Shown here one piece after another: positions 1 to 8,805 of a stretch of DNA of 64,000 bases. Origin of the DNA: Micromonospora sp. HK10. Its GTDB lineage: Bacteria; Actinomycetota; Actinomycetes; Mycobacteriales; Micromonosporaceae. The stretch covers positions 1 through 64,000 of the forward strand of contig NZ_KQ058825.1 in NCBI RefSeq assembly GCF_000982955.1, given 5' to 3'. The notes beneath the pieces were generated by a model. It was not told the DNA's origin and ran no database searches. It worked only from the letters and a program-made list of their open reading frames with translations. Each line of letters begins with the position of its first letter. Position 1 is the first letter of the stretch. The position numbers and the translations under genes were made by a program.

Positions 1-49
1 CCCGGCCGCCGCGGCGGCCGGGGCTCGGGTGGTGTCGGGACCGCTGGGC

Positions 50-1069
50 TCAGCGGCCCAGGACGCGGTCCAGGAAGTCCCGGTAACCGCGCACGGCCAC
101 CCGGAGCTGCTCGGTGTCCGTCGAGCCGGACTCCTGCCAGCCGCCCAGCCGGCTCTTCTGCTCGCGCAGCGCGGTGGCCAGCGCCTCCATCGCCTCGTCG
201 ACCAGGGCCTGGGCCTCGCCGACCGCGGCGCGCGGGTCGTCCACGAAGCGGAGCTGCACGTCCCGCCAACGGTCCCGGAAGCCCTGCGCGGCCTCCGGGG
301 CGAAGAGCGTGGCGGCGTCGGTCGGCACCGGCCCCGGGGCGGGCCGCTCCGCGCCGGCCAGCGCGCCCGCGCCGGCCCCGGCGGTGCTGGCGTCCGGGTC
401 GACCATCGCCGGCTCGGCGCTGCCGTACCCGGCGGCCCCGGCGGCCGCCTCGTCGTCGGTGACCGCGGCGTGCTCGGCGTCCCAACGGTCCCCGTCGTGC
501 AGCCGGTCCCCGGCCGTGGGGTCGGCGCGCTCGTCGTCGAAGGCGTCGGTGCGTCCCGGCGCGCCGTCGCCCGGCGCCGCGGTGTCCTCGTCGCGCGGGT
601 CCCGCTCGTCCACCGGCCGGCCGCTGGCCAGCGCGGAGGCGGCCACCGCGTCGCCCACCGTGGTCGCGCCCGCGAAGGACGTCGGCGCCGGCGCCGGGTC
701 GTGGTACTCGGTCCGGTCGTCGGCGTCGGTCCCGATCCGGTCGTCGTCGGTCCGGTCGTCGTCGGTCCGGTCGTCCGCGTCGGTCGTCGCCGTCCGGTCG
801 TCGACGTCGGCGGCAGCCTCCGCGTCGGCGCTCTCCCGGGCGTCGTACGCCCGGGTCTCGTCGGGCTCCGCGTCGTCGGCCACCCGGTCGTCGGCGACCG
901 CCGGGTCGTCGAAGGTGCCCCGGTCGTCCAGGGCGTCCTCGGGCACGTCGGCGCGGGTGTCCGCGTCGGTCCGGTGCCCGTCGGCGTCACCCGGGGCCGG
1001 GACCGGCACCGGTGCGGACCGGACGGCCTCGGGGTGGTCGGGTGTGACCTGCTGCTCGTGCTGGCGCAT
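50..1069 (-). CDS. Acidic low-complexity protein with C-terminal domain shared with its neighbour
   Basis: A 339-residue hypothetical protein. I chose the ATG at 1069 because the frame upstream of it is Arg/Ser/Pro-rich shadow sequence. Residues 20-250 are low complexity, rich in Asp, Ala and Thr, with short DDR(T)-type repeats, and are probably disordered. The last 80 residues (from about 258) carry an FRDRWRDVQLRFVDDP segment that clearly resembles the YAAAWEELQVRFVDSP segment of the gene just upstream, so the two proteins share a domain. It lies 13 bp downstream of that gene and is probably cotranscribed with it. Function is unknown. Confidence 0.75.
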   Translation of the reverse strand: MRQHEQQVTPDHPEAVRSAPVPVPAPGDADGHRTDADTRADVPEDALDDRGTFDDPAVADDRVADDAEPDETRAYDARESADAEAAADVDDRTATTDADDRTDDDRTDDDRIGTDADDRTEYHDPAPAPTSFAGATTVGDAVAASALASGRPVDERDPRDEDTAAPGDGAPGRTDAFDDERADPTAGDRLHDGDRWDAEHAAVTDDEAAAGAAGYGSAEPAMVDPDASTAGAGAGALAGAERPAPGPVPTDAATLFAPEAAQGFRDRWRDVQLRFVDDPRAAVGEAQALVDEAMEALATALREQKSRLGGWQESGSTDTEQLRVAVRGYRDFLDRVLGR

Positions 1070-1082
1070 GGTGGCGGCCTCC

Positions 1083-1676
1083 TCAGCGGCTCGGGACGTC
1101 GTGCTCGGGGTCGGAGTGGCGCGGCTCCGGCGGCCGGTGGCCGACGGGCTCCTCGCCGAGCAGGTCGGCGAAGAGGGCCCGGTAGTGCACGAGCGCCTGC
1201 CGGAGATCCTCGGTGCCGGCCTCACCGCGCTCGTTGCGCAGCCGGATCTCGTGGGCGTCGCGGTAGTGGGTGAGGGTGCGGGCGTGCTCGACGGAGAGGT
1301 GGGCGAGCTGCTCGGAGAAGTCGCCGGTGGGGTAGCCCCGCTCGGCGATCAACTGGCTGACCAGCTCGTCGGCCTCGCCGACGGTTTCGGCGGGGGAATC
1401 GACGAAGCGGACCTGGAGTTCCTCCCAGGCCGCGGCGTACCGGGCCCGGGACTCGGGGCTCAGCGGGGTGAGTTCCAGCTCGGCGTGCCGGCGCTCCCGC
1501 TCCCGCAGCTCCCGCTCGGCGGCGCTGCGGCTGTCCTGCTCCTCGACGGCCCGGTCGTACTCGGGGCCGAAGCGCTGGCGCAGCGCGCGCCGGCGGCTGG
1601 CGATCACGGCGACCGCGGCCAGCGCCGCGAGCACTAGAACGACGACGACTATGACGACTACCTGGGTGGACGACAT
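1083..1676 (-). CDS. Single-pass membrane protein, hypothetical
   Basis: A 197-residue protein starting at the ATG at 1676, preceded by a strong AAGGAGG site at 1681-1687. Residues 5-26 form one Val/Ala/Leu transmembrane helix, followed by a basic RRR stop-transfer segment. Residues 30-70 are highly charged and likely helical. Residues 75-190 form the same domain that ends the downstream gene (EELQVRFVDSP, a GEADELV segment and a final LRQALVHYRALF helix). It is the first gene of a two-gene operon and diverges from the conservon at 1960. I do not recognise a named function. Confidence 0.8.
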   Translation of the reverse strand: MSSTQVVVIVVVVLVLAALAAVAVIASRRRALRQRFGPEYDRAVEEQDSRSAAERELRERERRHAELELTPLSPESRARYAAAWEELQVRFVDSPAETVGEADELVSQLIAERGYPTGDFSEQLAHLSVEHARTLTHYRDAHEIRLRNERGEAGTEDLRQALVHYRALFADLLGEEPVGHRPPEPRHSDPEHDVPSR

Positions 1677-1810
1677 GGCTCCTCCTTCGTCGCTGGTATT
1701 CCCTGCGGGCACTGATCGCCAATCCCGATCCGAGGCACTTTCCCGGGCGATTTCCCGTACCCGATCCGCCGGCGGCCACGCCGAAAGGTCTCAGGGGGGA
1801 ACATCTCGGA

Positions 1811-1840
1811 CGGTAGTGACGAGCGAGACGGCCGGTAGTG
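1811..1840 (+). promoter_or_regulatory. Direct repeat in the divergent promoter region upstream of cvnA
   Basis: CGGTAGTG occurs at 1811-1818 and again at 1833-1840, 22 bp apart, about two helical turns on one DNA face. The spacer from 1677 to 1959 separates the divergent hypothetical operon from the conservon and holds no gene. GATTACGTATCC just downstream is a possible -10 area. Binding by a regulator is inference. Confidence 0.35.
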
Positions 1841-1959
1841 CTTCGGGCGGTGATTACGTATCCTGCCCAGGGCGCCCGAGGCGGGGCCCGGCGTCCTGGC
1901 CGGATCGCTCCCGGCCCCCGGGCCACGCCACCCCTGCGACACCCTCCGGGCGAGGTTGG

Positions 1960-4275
1960 ATGAACACCCGTGACTGGCCGATCCGCGCCAAGCTGACCGC
2001 GCTGGTCATCGGTCCGGTGACCGCGCTGCTGGCGCTCTGGCTCTTCGCCACGACGCTGACCTTCGGGCCCGCCCTCGACCTGCTCGCCGCCCGCACCTAC
2101 CTCTACGACCTGGGTCGCCCGGGCGAGGCGGCGGTCACCGAGCTGCAACGGGAGCGCCGCCTGTCGGTGGTCCAGCTCGCTGGTGACGCCGCCCTGCCGG
2201 CGCTGGCCGAGCAGCGGGCCCGCACCGACCGGGCGGTCGCCGAGCTGCGCCGCCGGGTCGACGGGGAGGCACTGCGGGACGCCGCCGACGGGCTGCTCGA
2301 CACCCGGCTGGACCAGCTCGCCTCCGCGCTCGACGCGCTGCCCGCCGGGCGCGGCTTCATCGACGCCCGCAAGGTGGACCGGGCCGGCGCCATCGGCCTC
2401 TACAGCGGCATGATCAGCTCCGCCTTCCAGGCCTTCGCCGCCATGGCCAACTCGCCCGACACCCAGCTCAACCGGGAGGCCCTGGCGCTCACCGCGCTGG
2501 GGCGGGCCCGGGAGCTGCTCGGCCAGACCGACGCCCTGCTGGCCGGCGCGATCACCGCCGGCCGGTACGCCGAGGGCGAGCACGAGCAGCTGGTCCGCAC
2601 CATCAACAACGGGCGGTTCCTGGCCGAGGACGCGGTGGCCGACCTGCCCGCCGGAGAACGCACGGAGTACCAGCGGCTCACCGAGGGCCCGGACTTCGTC
2701 CGGCTGCGCGCCCTCGAGGACCTGCTGATCCGCAGCCCCGAGCTGCCCGCCCGGTTCGACGTACCGGGCTGGGACGCCAGCCAGATCGGCGTCTGGCGGA
2801 GCATGCGGGACTTCGAGCTGCGCGGCGCCGACGGGCTGGCCGAGCGGTCCGTGCCGATGGCCGTGGGCATCCTGGTCCGGCTCGGCGCCGCCGGCGTGCT
2901 CGGCCTGCTCGCCATCGTGTGCTGCGTGCTGGTCGCGCTGCGGGTCGGTCGCTCACTGGCCCGCCGGCTCACCGGGGTACGCACCGCCGCCCTGGAGATG
3001 GCCGAGCACCGGCTGCCCGACGTGGTGGCCCGGCTGCGCCGCGGCGAGGAGGTGGACGTCGCCGCGGAGGCGCCCGAGCTGGACCACGGCGGCGACGAGA
3101 TCGGCGAGGTGGGGCGGGCCTTCAACGAGATGCGCCGGACCGCCCTGCAGTCCGCCGTCGACGAGGTCACCCTGCGCCGGGGACTCAACGAGGTCTTCCT
3201 CAACATCGCCCGGCGCAGCCAGGGCCTGGTACACCGGCAGCTCGCGCTGCTGGACCGGCTGGAACGGCAGACCGAGGACCCGGACGAGCTGGCCGGCCTC
3301 TTCCAGGTCGACCACCTGGCCACCCGGCTCCGCCGGCACGCCGAGGACCTGGTCATCCTCGCCGGCGCGGCGCCCGGTCGGGGCTGGCGCAACCCGGTCG
3401 CCGCCGTCGACGTGGTCCGCGGCGCGATCTCCGAGGTCGAGTCGTACGACCGGGTGGACGTGGGCGAGGTGCAGCCCGCCGGGGTGCTCGGCCGGGCCGT
3501 CGGTGACGTCATCCACCTCCTCGCCGAGCTGGTCGAGAACGCCACCACCTTCTCGCCGCCGGCCAGCCGGATCGACGTCACCGGCCGGGCCACGCCCGAC
3601 GGGTACGCCTTCGAGATCACCGACCACGGCCTGGGCATGTCGCCGCCGGCCCTGGCGACCGCCAACCGCAAGCTGTCCCGGTCGCCGGAGTTCGACCCGG
3701 CGGACAGCGCCCGGCTGGGTCACTTCGTGGTGGCCCGGCTCGCCGCCCGGCACGGCGTCCGGGTCGAGCTGCGGCCGGGCACGCCCGGCGGGGTGACCGC
3801 CGTGGTGCACCTGCCGGCCGACCTGATCACCGAAGAGCCGGCGCTGGGATCCACCGGTCCCGGCCCGCGGGGTGCGGTGCCCGACGGCCGGCGGATGGCG
3901 CGGGTGACCCGGCTGGGCGGGGGGCCCCGGACGCGACCCGGCCGTCCCGGGCGGGAGCGCGGCGACTCGGCGGTGGTGGCGCTGCCGGCGGCCCGTACCT
4001 CCTCCGGGGTCGAACCGGCCGCGGACGGCGACGGCCTGCCCCGCCGGATCCGCCGGCGCGGGACCGTCGCCCGCCCTCGGCCGACGCCCGCGGACGCCCC
4101 GTCGTCCCGTACCCCCGACGAGGCCCGCCAGGCCATGTCCGCCCTGCAGGCCGGGACCGCCCGGGGCCGCCGGGACGGCGCCCGGGCCGCCGAAGCGGCC
4201 GCCGGGACCGCCCCCTCCCCGCCGGAGCCGGTGCGGGCTCCGCAACCCCCGACCGCGACTGAGAGGGACGCCTAG
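1960..4275 (+). CDS. cvnA: Conservon sensor kinase CvnA (NIT-HAMP-HATPase)
   Basis: A membrane sensor of 771 residues, first gene of a Streptomyces-type conservon. The ATG at 1960 is chosen because MNTRDWPIRAKL leads directly into the first transmembrane helix (about 10-33). An extracytoplasmic helical region of the nitrate/nitrite-sensing (NIT) type runs to about 295. The second helix is about 300-327, followed by HAMP and a helical linker with the family's DHLATRLRRHAEDL segment. The HATPase has an N box LVENATTFS near 523 and DHGLGM near 556. The C-terminal 150 residues are disordered and Pro/Arg-rich. The stop codon overlaps the next start. Known family role: membrane complexes resembling eukaryotic GPCR/G-protein assemblies. 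The signal sensed is unknown. Confidence 0.9.
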   Translation: MNTRDWPIRAKLTALVIGPVTALLALWLFATTLTFGPALDLLAARTYLYDLGRPGEAAVTELQRERRLSVVQLAGDAALPALAEQRARTDRAVAELRRRVDGEALRDAADGLLDTRLDQLASALDALPAGRGFIDARKVDRAGAIGLYSGMISSAFQAFAAMANSPDTQLNREALALTALGRARELLGQTDALLAGAITAGRYAEGEHEQLVRTINNGRFLAEDAVADLPAGERTEYQRLTEGPDFVRLRALEDLLIRSPELPARFDVPGWDASQIGVWRSMRDFELRGADGLAERSVPMAVGILVRLGAAGVLGLLAIVCCVLVALRVGRSLARRLTGVRTAALEMAEHRLPDVVARLRRGEEVDVAAEAPELDHGGDEIGEVGRAFNEMRRTALQSAVDEVTLRRGLNEVFLNIARRSQGLVHRQLALLDRLERQTEDPDELAGLFQVDHLATRLRRHAEDLVILAGAAPGRGWRNPVAAVDVVRGAISEVESYDRVDVGEVQPAGVLGRAVGDVIHLLAELVENATTFSPPASRIDVTGRATPDGYAFEITDHGLGMSPPALATANRKLSRSPEFDPADSARLGHFVVARLAARHGVRVELRPGTPGGVTAVVHLPADLITEEPALGSTGPGPRGAVPDGRRMARVTRLGGGPRTRPGRPGRERGDSAVVALPAARTSSGVEPAADGDGLPRRIRRRGTVARPRPTPADAPSSRTPDEARQAMSALQAGTARGRRDGARAAEAAAGTAPSPPEPVRAPQPPTATERDA

Positions 4276-4697
4276 TGGTGCACACGACGCGGCAGAACGC
4301 CGATCTCGACTGGCTGCTCGACGACCTGGTGGAGCGGGTACCGGCCGCCCGCCAGGCGGTGGTGCTCTCGGCGGACGGGCTGCTGCTCGGTGGTTCCGCC
4401 GAGCTGAGCCGCACCGACGCGGAGCATCTCTGCGCCCTGGCCTCCGGCTTCTCCAGCCTGGCCAAGGGCGCCACCCGGCACCTCGACGGCGGGGCGGTCC
4501 GCCAGACGGTGGTGGAGATGGACTCTGCGTACCTGTTCGTGACGGCGGCCGGGCAGGGCGCCTGCCTGGCCGTGGTCAGCGACGCCGACGCCGACATCGG
4601 GCTGGTGGCGTACGAGATGGCCATGCTGGTGATCCGGGTCGGCGAGAACCTCAGCGCACCGGCCCGTACGGCGTCCGGGGCCGGCGATGCGGGCTGA
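4275..4697 (+). CDS. cvnB: Roadblock/LC7 domain protein CvnB
   Basis: A 140-residue roadblock/LC7 protein. DLDWLLDDLVERVP at the N-terminus, VVLSADGLLLGG and the GQGACLAVVSDADADIGLVAYEM segment are typical of the family, which regulates small GTPases as dimers. The GTG start overlaps the cvnA stop codon, and a second GTG follows at 4278. Translational coupling with cvnA and the fixed order of the cluster support assignment as the conservon B component. Confidence 0.92.
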   Translation: MVHTTRQNADLDWLLDDLVERVPAARQAVVLSADGLLLGGSAELSRTDAEHLCALASGFSSLAKGATRHLDGGAVRQTVVEMDSAYLFVTAAGQGACLAVVSDADADIGLVAYEMAMLVIRVGENLSAPARTASGAGDAG

Positions 4698-5076
4698 GTC
4701 GCCGGGCCCGCAGCACGAGTGGCTGGACGGCGCGGCCGGCCCGGTGGTCCGCCCGTACACGCTGACCGGCGGCCGGGTGCGGCCGCCGGTGGACGGCTTC
4801 GACCTGGTGGCGTTCGTGCTCGCCACGTCGGCCCGGGGCGGGACCGGCGGGCCCGGCCTGCAGCCGGAGCACCGGCGCCTGGTCGAGTTGGCCCGGCAAC
4901 CTGTCGCGGTGGCCGACCTCGCCGCCGACCTCGACCTCGCCGTCGGCGTGGTCCGGGTGCTGCTCGGCGACCTGCTCGCCCGGGGGCTCGTCGCGGTGCA
5001 CCAGCCGCCGCCCGCCGCGTATCTGCCCGACGACAACATCCTCAAGGCGGTGGTCAGTGGACTCCGTGCGCTTTGA
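4687..5076 (+). CDS. cvnC: DUF742 protein CvnC
   Basis: A 129-residue DUF742 protein. It has the usual N-terminal VRPYTLTGGRVRP motif and a winged-helix-like body (VELARQPVAVADLAADLDL, then VVRVLLGDLLARGLV), ending with the typical NILKAVVSGLRAL. It overlaps cvnB by 11 bp and cvnD by 20 bp, indicating tight coupling. Family members are conservon components of unclear biochemical role that may contact DNA or the partner GTPase. Confidence 0.92.
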   Translation: MRAESPGPQHEWLDGAAGPVVRPYTLTGGRVRPPVDGFDLVAFVLATSARGGTGGPGLQPEHRRLVELARQPVAVADLAADLDLAVGVVRVLLGDLLARGLVAVHQPPPAAYLPDDNILKAVVSGLRAL

Positions 5077-5659
5077 CCGGGACGCGGCCAGCCCGCAGGT
5101 CCCGCTGGCCCTCAAGATCCTCATTGCCGGTGGCTTCGGCGCCGGCAAGACGACGCTGGTGAGCGCGTTGAGCGAGGTCCGGCCGTTGCAGACCGAGGAG
5201 GTGCTGACCGGTGCCTCGATCGGCACCGACGACACCTCGGGGGTCGAGGAGAAGACCACCACCACGGTGGCGATGGACTTCGGCCGGATCACCATCAACG
5301 ACGACCTCCAGGTCTACCTGTTCGGCACCCCCGGCCAGGACCGGTTCTGGTTTCTCTGGGACGAGCTGGCCTTCGGCGCCCTGGGCGCCGTGGTGCTGGC
5401 CGACACCCGCCGGCTGGCCGACTGCTTCCCCTCGATCGACTACTTCGAGCAACGCGGCATCCCGTTCGTGGTCGGGGTGAACTGTTTCGACGGGGCGCGG
5501 CGGTTCGGCCTGGAGGCGGTGCGTGACGCGCTGGACCTGGATCCGGAGGTGCCGCTGGTGCTCTGCGACGCCCGGGACCGGCAGTCCGGCAAGCTGGTGC
5601 TGATCTCCCTGGTCGAGCACGTCGCCCGGCAGCGGGGCGAGCCGGTGCCGGTGGGCTGA
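5057..5659 (+). CDS. cvnD: Small GTP-binding protein CvnD
   Basis: A 200-residue Ras-like GTPase of the conservon type. The P loop GGFGAGKTT is near residues 25-33, a switch region contains TTTTVAMDFGRI, and the G3-like motif is TPGQDRFW, where Gln follows Gly as in MglA/Arf-like proteins. GVNCFD stands in for the NKxD specificity motif. The GTG start lies inside cvnC. It is the last gene of the conservon and is expected to interact with the roadblock protein at the membrane. Confidence 0.92.
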   Translation: MDSVRFDRDAASPQVPLALKILIAGGFGAGKTTLVSALSEVRPLQTEEVLTGASIGTDDTSGVEEKTTTTVAMDFGRITINDDLQVYLFGTPGQDRFWFLWDELAFGALGAVVLADTRRLADCFPSIDYFEQRGIPFVVGVNCFDGARRFGLEAVRDALDLDPEVPLVLCDARDRQSGKLVLISLVEHVARQRGEPVPVG

Positions 5660-5761
5660 CCGCGCCGGACGCGGGCGGACCGGCGGGAAAGCCGGCCAAC
5701 CGGGCGGCTCGTCCGGATGCCTCTGGTTGGATCGACGCAGGGACGGCGGAAGGTGGGAGCG

Positions 5762-6799
5762 GTGACCGGAACGGGCGCGATCGTCCATATCGGCGGTTAC
5801 ACGGCGGAGGCCGGCGGGCGGGCCGAGGGCATCGTCGCGGCCCGCCGCGACCCGGTGACCGGCGCGCTGACTCCGCTCGGCACCGCGGCGGTCACCCCCG
5901 CGCCCTCGTTCCTGGTCCGGCACCCCACGCTGCCCGTCCTGTACGCGGTCAACGAGCTGGCCGACGGCCGGGTCAGCGCGTTCCGGGTCGCCGCGGACGG
6001 CGACCTCGCTCCGCTCGGCGTCCGCCCGACCGGTGGGGCCGAGCCCTGCCACCTTGCGGTCACGCCGGACGGCGGGCACCTCGTGGTGGCGAACTACGGT
6101 GGCGGCAGCCTGGCCGTCTTCCCGCTCGACGGCGACGGCGCGCCGGGGGAGCGCACCGACCTGGTCCGGCACGAGGGCCACGGGGCCGACCCGCGGCGGC
6201 AGGAGCGGGCGCACTGCCACATGGTCTCGCCCGGGCCGGCGGGCGGCCCGCTGCTCGCCGTGGACCTGGGCACCGACTCGGTCTACCGGTACGACCTCGA
6301 CGCCGCCACCGGCCGGCTGGTGCCCCGGGCGCCCCGGTTGCGCACCCCGGCGGGCACCGGGCCGCGGCACCTGGCCCGGCATCCGGACGGGCGGCGCTGC
6401 TGGCTGGTCGGCGAGCTGGACGCCACGGTCACCGGGTACGACTTGACCGACGACGGCGCCCTGCACCAGCGGGTGCGGGTGGACGCCAGCGGGCGGACCG
6501 GCCACGTCCAGCCCTCGGAGGTGGCGGTGGATCCGCGGGGGCGCTTCCTCTACGTCGGCAACCGGGGGGTCGGCACGGTGGCGGTCTTCGCGCTGGCGGG
6601 TGCGGTGCCCGAGCTGGTCGCCGAGGTCGACACCGGCGGGGAGTGGCCGCGGCACTTCGCCCTCACCGGCGAGCACCTCTACGTGGCCGACGAGCGCGCC
6701 GACATGATCAGGATTTTCCGGGTGGACCCGGACACCGGGGTTCCGGAGCCGCTGGGTGAGCCGGTGCCGGTGCCGAGCCCGACCTGCGTGCTGCCGTGA
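5762..6799 (+). CDS. Lactonase-family seven-bladed beta-propeller protein
   Basis: A 345-residue member of the lactonase family PF10282 (6-phosphogluconolactonase type). I prefer the GTG at 5762 because AGGTGGGAG lies just upstream and the family N-terminus (IVHIGGYT) follows at once. Propeller repeats are visible: FLVRHPTLPVLYAVNE, PCHLAVTPDGGHLVVANYGGG, PRHLARHPDGRRCWLVGE, EVAVDPRGRFLYVGNRG and PRHFALTGEHLYVADE. Expected activity is hydrolysis of a sugar lactone such as 6-phosphogluconolactone, but substrate specificity in this family varies. It stands alone after the conservon. Confidence 0.85.
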   Translation: MTGTGAIVHIGGYTAEAGGRAEGIVAARRDPVTGALTPLGTAAVTPAPSFLVRHPTLPVLYAVNELADGRVSAFRVAADGDLAPLGVRPTGGAEPCHLAVTPDGGHLVVANYGGGSLAVFPLDGDGAPGERTDLVRHEGHGADPRRQERAHCHMVSPGPAGGPLLAVDLGTDSVYRYDLDAATGRLVPRAPRLRTPAGTGPRHLARHPDGRRCWLVGELDATVTGYDLTDDGALHQRVRVDASGRTGHVQPSEVAVDPRGRFLYVGNRGVGTVAVFALAGAVPELVAEVDTGGEWPRHFALTGEHLYVADERADMIRIFRVDPDTGVPEPLGEPVPVPSPTCVLP

Positions 6800-6948
6800 C
6801 GGACCGGCTCCGGACCGCTGTCCATCGTGGACTCCGGCCACGCCCGATGACTGACTGATCACTCAAAGTAGTTTTTTGCCGATCCACTATTGCTCCTGAG
6901 TAACTTTCGTCCGAACGGTTGTGGCAGTAACCCCACGAGATACGCAAG
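6800..6948 (+). promoter_or_regulatory. AT-richer spacer, probable promoter of the VWA gene
   Basis: The 149 bp spacer includes an unusually AT-rich stretch at about 6855-6915 (AAAGTAGTTTTTT and CTATTGC segments) in an otherwise very GC-rich context, and has no ORF. It probably carries the promoter of the downstream exported protein gene. No specific hexamer pair can be assigned with confidence. Confidence 0.3.
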
Positions 6949-8733
6949 ATGGTCACCGTGTCTGGCCGCCATCGCATGCGTTCAAGCCTCCGTGGAGCAG
7001 GTGCCGCCGCGGCGGCCACCGCGCTCGTCGTCGTCGTAGCCGGCTCCTGGTTCGGCTACCAGCAGCTGGCGGGCCCGTCCTGCTCCGGTCGGATCCAACT
7101 GTCGGTGGCGGCCGCGCCGGAGATCGCCCCGGCGATCAAGGGGGCCGCCGACCAGTGGGTCGCCGACGGCGCGGCGGTCGGCGGGACGTGCATCGCGGTG
7201 AACGTGATCTCCTCCGACGCGGTGGACGTGGCGGCCACCGTGGCCAGCAAGCACGGCGCCACGCTGGCCGGCGTCGGGCAGGCCAACGGCACGGCGGTGA
7301 CCCCGGACGTCTGGGTGCCCGACTCCTCGACCTGGCTGCTGCGGCTCAAGAGCGGCGGCGCGACCGCCTTCGCCCCGGCGAACGGGGTGTCCATCGCGCG
7401 CAGCCCGGTGGTGGTCGCCATGCCGGAGCCGCTGGCGTCCCGGATCGGCTGGCCGGGCAAGAAGGTCACCTGGACCGACCTGCTGCGCCAGGTGACCACC
7501 GGCAAGCAGCCGCTGCGGGCGGGCATCGTCGAGCCGACCCAGGACGCCGCCGGGCTGTCCGGGCTGCTCTCGCTGACCGCCGCGGCGAGCGCCAGCGGTT
7601 CCGCCGGCTCACCGCAGGCCAAGGAGGCCATGGTGGCGGCGCTGCGGGCGCTGGCAACCAACCGCTCCTCGCTCCGGCAGGACCTGCTCGCCCGCTTCCC
7701 GCGCTCCTCCGATCCGACGTCCGTCATCAACGGGCTGGGCGCTGCGGCGCTGTCGGAGGAGGACGTGATCGCCTACAACAACACCAAGCCGCCGATCCCG
7801 CTGGCCGCGCTCTACCCCGAGCCGTCGCCGATGCCGCTGGACTACCCGTTCGCGGTGCTGCCGGGCATCGAGCCGGTCAAGGCGTCCGCGGCGCGGGTGC
7901 TCTTCGAGGTGCTCACCACCCAGAAGTTCAAGGACCGGCTGGCCGTGCAGGCGCTGCGCGCCCCGGACGGCAACTGGGGTGAGGGCTTCAAGGCGCCGCA
8001 GGGTGCCCCGAGCCCGGCCAACGGCGGCGCGAGCGCCGTCCCGCCGGTCGGCCAGGGCGGCGCGGCGGACCTCGACCCGATCGCCATCGCGAAGGCCACC
8101 ACGACCTGGTCGGCGGCCACCCAGTCCGGCCGGATGCTCTGCGTCATCGACGTCTCCGGCTCGATGAAGAAGCCGGTGGCGACCGCCAACGGCGCCAGCC
8201 GGGAGCAGGTCACGGTGGCCGCCGCCACCGGCGGCCTGGACCTGTTCGACGACTCCTGGTCGATCGGCCTCTGGACCTTCTCCACCAACCTGCGCGGGTC
8301 GCAGGACTGGAACGAGGTGGTGGGGATCAGACCGCTGTCGAGCAACCGGGCGCCGATCCAGCGCGGACTGGCCTCGATCAAGCCCTCCAACGGCGACACC
8401 GGGCTCTACGACACCCTGCTGGCGGCCTACAAGGAGGTCCAGCGGGACTGGGAGCCGGGCAAGGTCAACTCGGTGGTGCTCTTCACCGACGGTCAGAACG
8501 ACGACGACAACGGCATCAGCCGGGCCCAGCTCATCCAGCAGCTCAGGAAGATCAAGGACCCGGAGCAGCCGGTGCGGGCCATCGTCATCGGCATCGGCAC
8601 CGAGGTCAACAAGGCCGAGTTGGACGCGATCGCGCACGAGGCCGACGGGGCGGCCTTCGTGGCCACCGACCCGACCAAGATCGGTGAGATCTTCCTCCAG
8701 GCGATCGCGCTGCGCCCCCAGGCGCCGCGCTGA
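6949..8733 (+). CDS. Exported substrate-binding/VWA domain fusion protein
   Basis: A 594-residue protein with an N-terminal signal anchor (about residues 10-38, Ala/Val-rich after RMRSSLR). Residues 50-340 resemble an extracellular solute-binding fold (AAAPEIAPAIKGAADQWV, then DVWVPDSSTWLLRL). A Gly/Ala/Pro linker around 350-375 precedes a von Willebrand A domain. Its MIDAS motif is DVSGS from Asp401, and LFTDGQNDDDN provides the later acidic ligand. VWA domains bind metal and mediate protein contacts, so a surface-anchored adhesion or chelatase-like partner role is possible. The start is uncertain: GTG 6958 and ATG 6976 are alternatives. Confidence 0.85.
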   Translation: MVTVSGRHRMRSSLRGAGAAAAATALVVVVAGSWFGYQQLAGPSCSGRIQLSVAAAPEIAPAIKGAADQWVADGAAVGGTCIAVNVISSDAVDVAATVASKHGATLAGVGQANGTAVTPDVWVPDSSTWLLRLKSGGATAFAPANGVSIARSPVVVAMPEPLASRIGWPGKKVTWTDLLRQVTTGKQPLRAGIVEPTQDAAGLSGLLSLTAAASASGSAGSPQAKEAMVAALRALATNRSSLRQDLLARFPRSSDPTSVINGLGAAALSEEDVIAYNNTKPPIPLAALYPEPSPMPLDYPFAVLPGIEPVKASAARVLFEVLTTQKFKDRLAVQALRAPDGNWGEGFKAPQGAPSPANGGASAVPPVGQGGAADLDPIAIAKATTTWSAATQSGRMLCVIDVSGSMKKPVATANGASREQVTVAAATGGLDLFDDSWSIGLWTFSTNLRGSQDWNEVVGIRPLSSNRAPIQRGLASIKPSNGDTGLYDTLLAAYKEVQRDWEPGKVNSVVLFTDGQNDDDNGISRAQLIQQLRKIKDPEQPVRAIVIGIGTEVNKAELDAIAHEADGAAFVATDPTKIGEIFLQAIALRPQAPR

Positions 8734-8755
8734 TCCGCCGGCTCGCGACAGGCGA

Positions 8756-8785
8756 TCCGCCGTACCGGTGAACCGGTGCGGCGGA
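8756..8785 (+). terminator. Hairpin terminator after the VWA gene
   Basis: A 14 bp stem (TCCGCCGTACCGGT pairing with ACCGGTGCGGCGGA, one G-T wobble) has a two-base apex and lies 23 bp after the VWA stop codon. It has no U tract, as is usual for actinobacterial terminators. Confidence 0.65.
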
Positions 8786-8788
8786 ACG

Positions 8789-8805
8789 CTTTCCGGGCCG
8801 GAAAG
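8789..8805. promoter_or_regulatory. 17 bp perfect palindrome upstream of the glycosyltransferase gene
   Basis: CTTTCCGGGCCGGAAAG is a perfect 8+1+8 palindrome lying 134 bp before the transferase start. It is followed by a very AT-rich stretch at 8825-8850 (ATCAATCATCATCAATAA). A dimeric repressor site plus promoter is the simplest reading; the regulator is unknown. Confidence 0.4.

Noticed and set aside
707..800. CCGGTCGTCGTCGGT-type repeats considered as a CRISPR or tandem array
   Set aside because: They encode the Asp/Arg/Thr-rich repeats of the minus-strand acidic protein; no spacer structure.
29..1637. Long plus-strand open frames opposite the first two genes
   Set aside because: Arg/Ala/Val-rich composition, no ribosome site, and exact overlap with better minus-strand genes: GC-rich shadows.
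2400..3671. 423-residue minus-strand frame inside cvnA
   Set aside because: Ser/Arg-rich shadow of a clear sensor-kinase gene.
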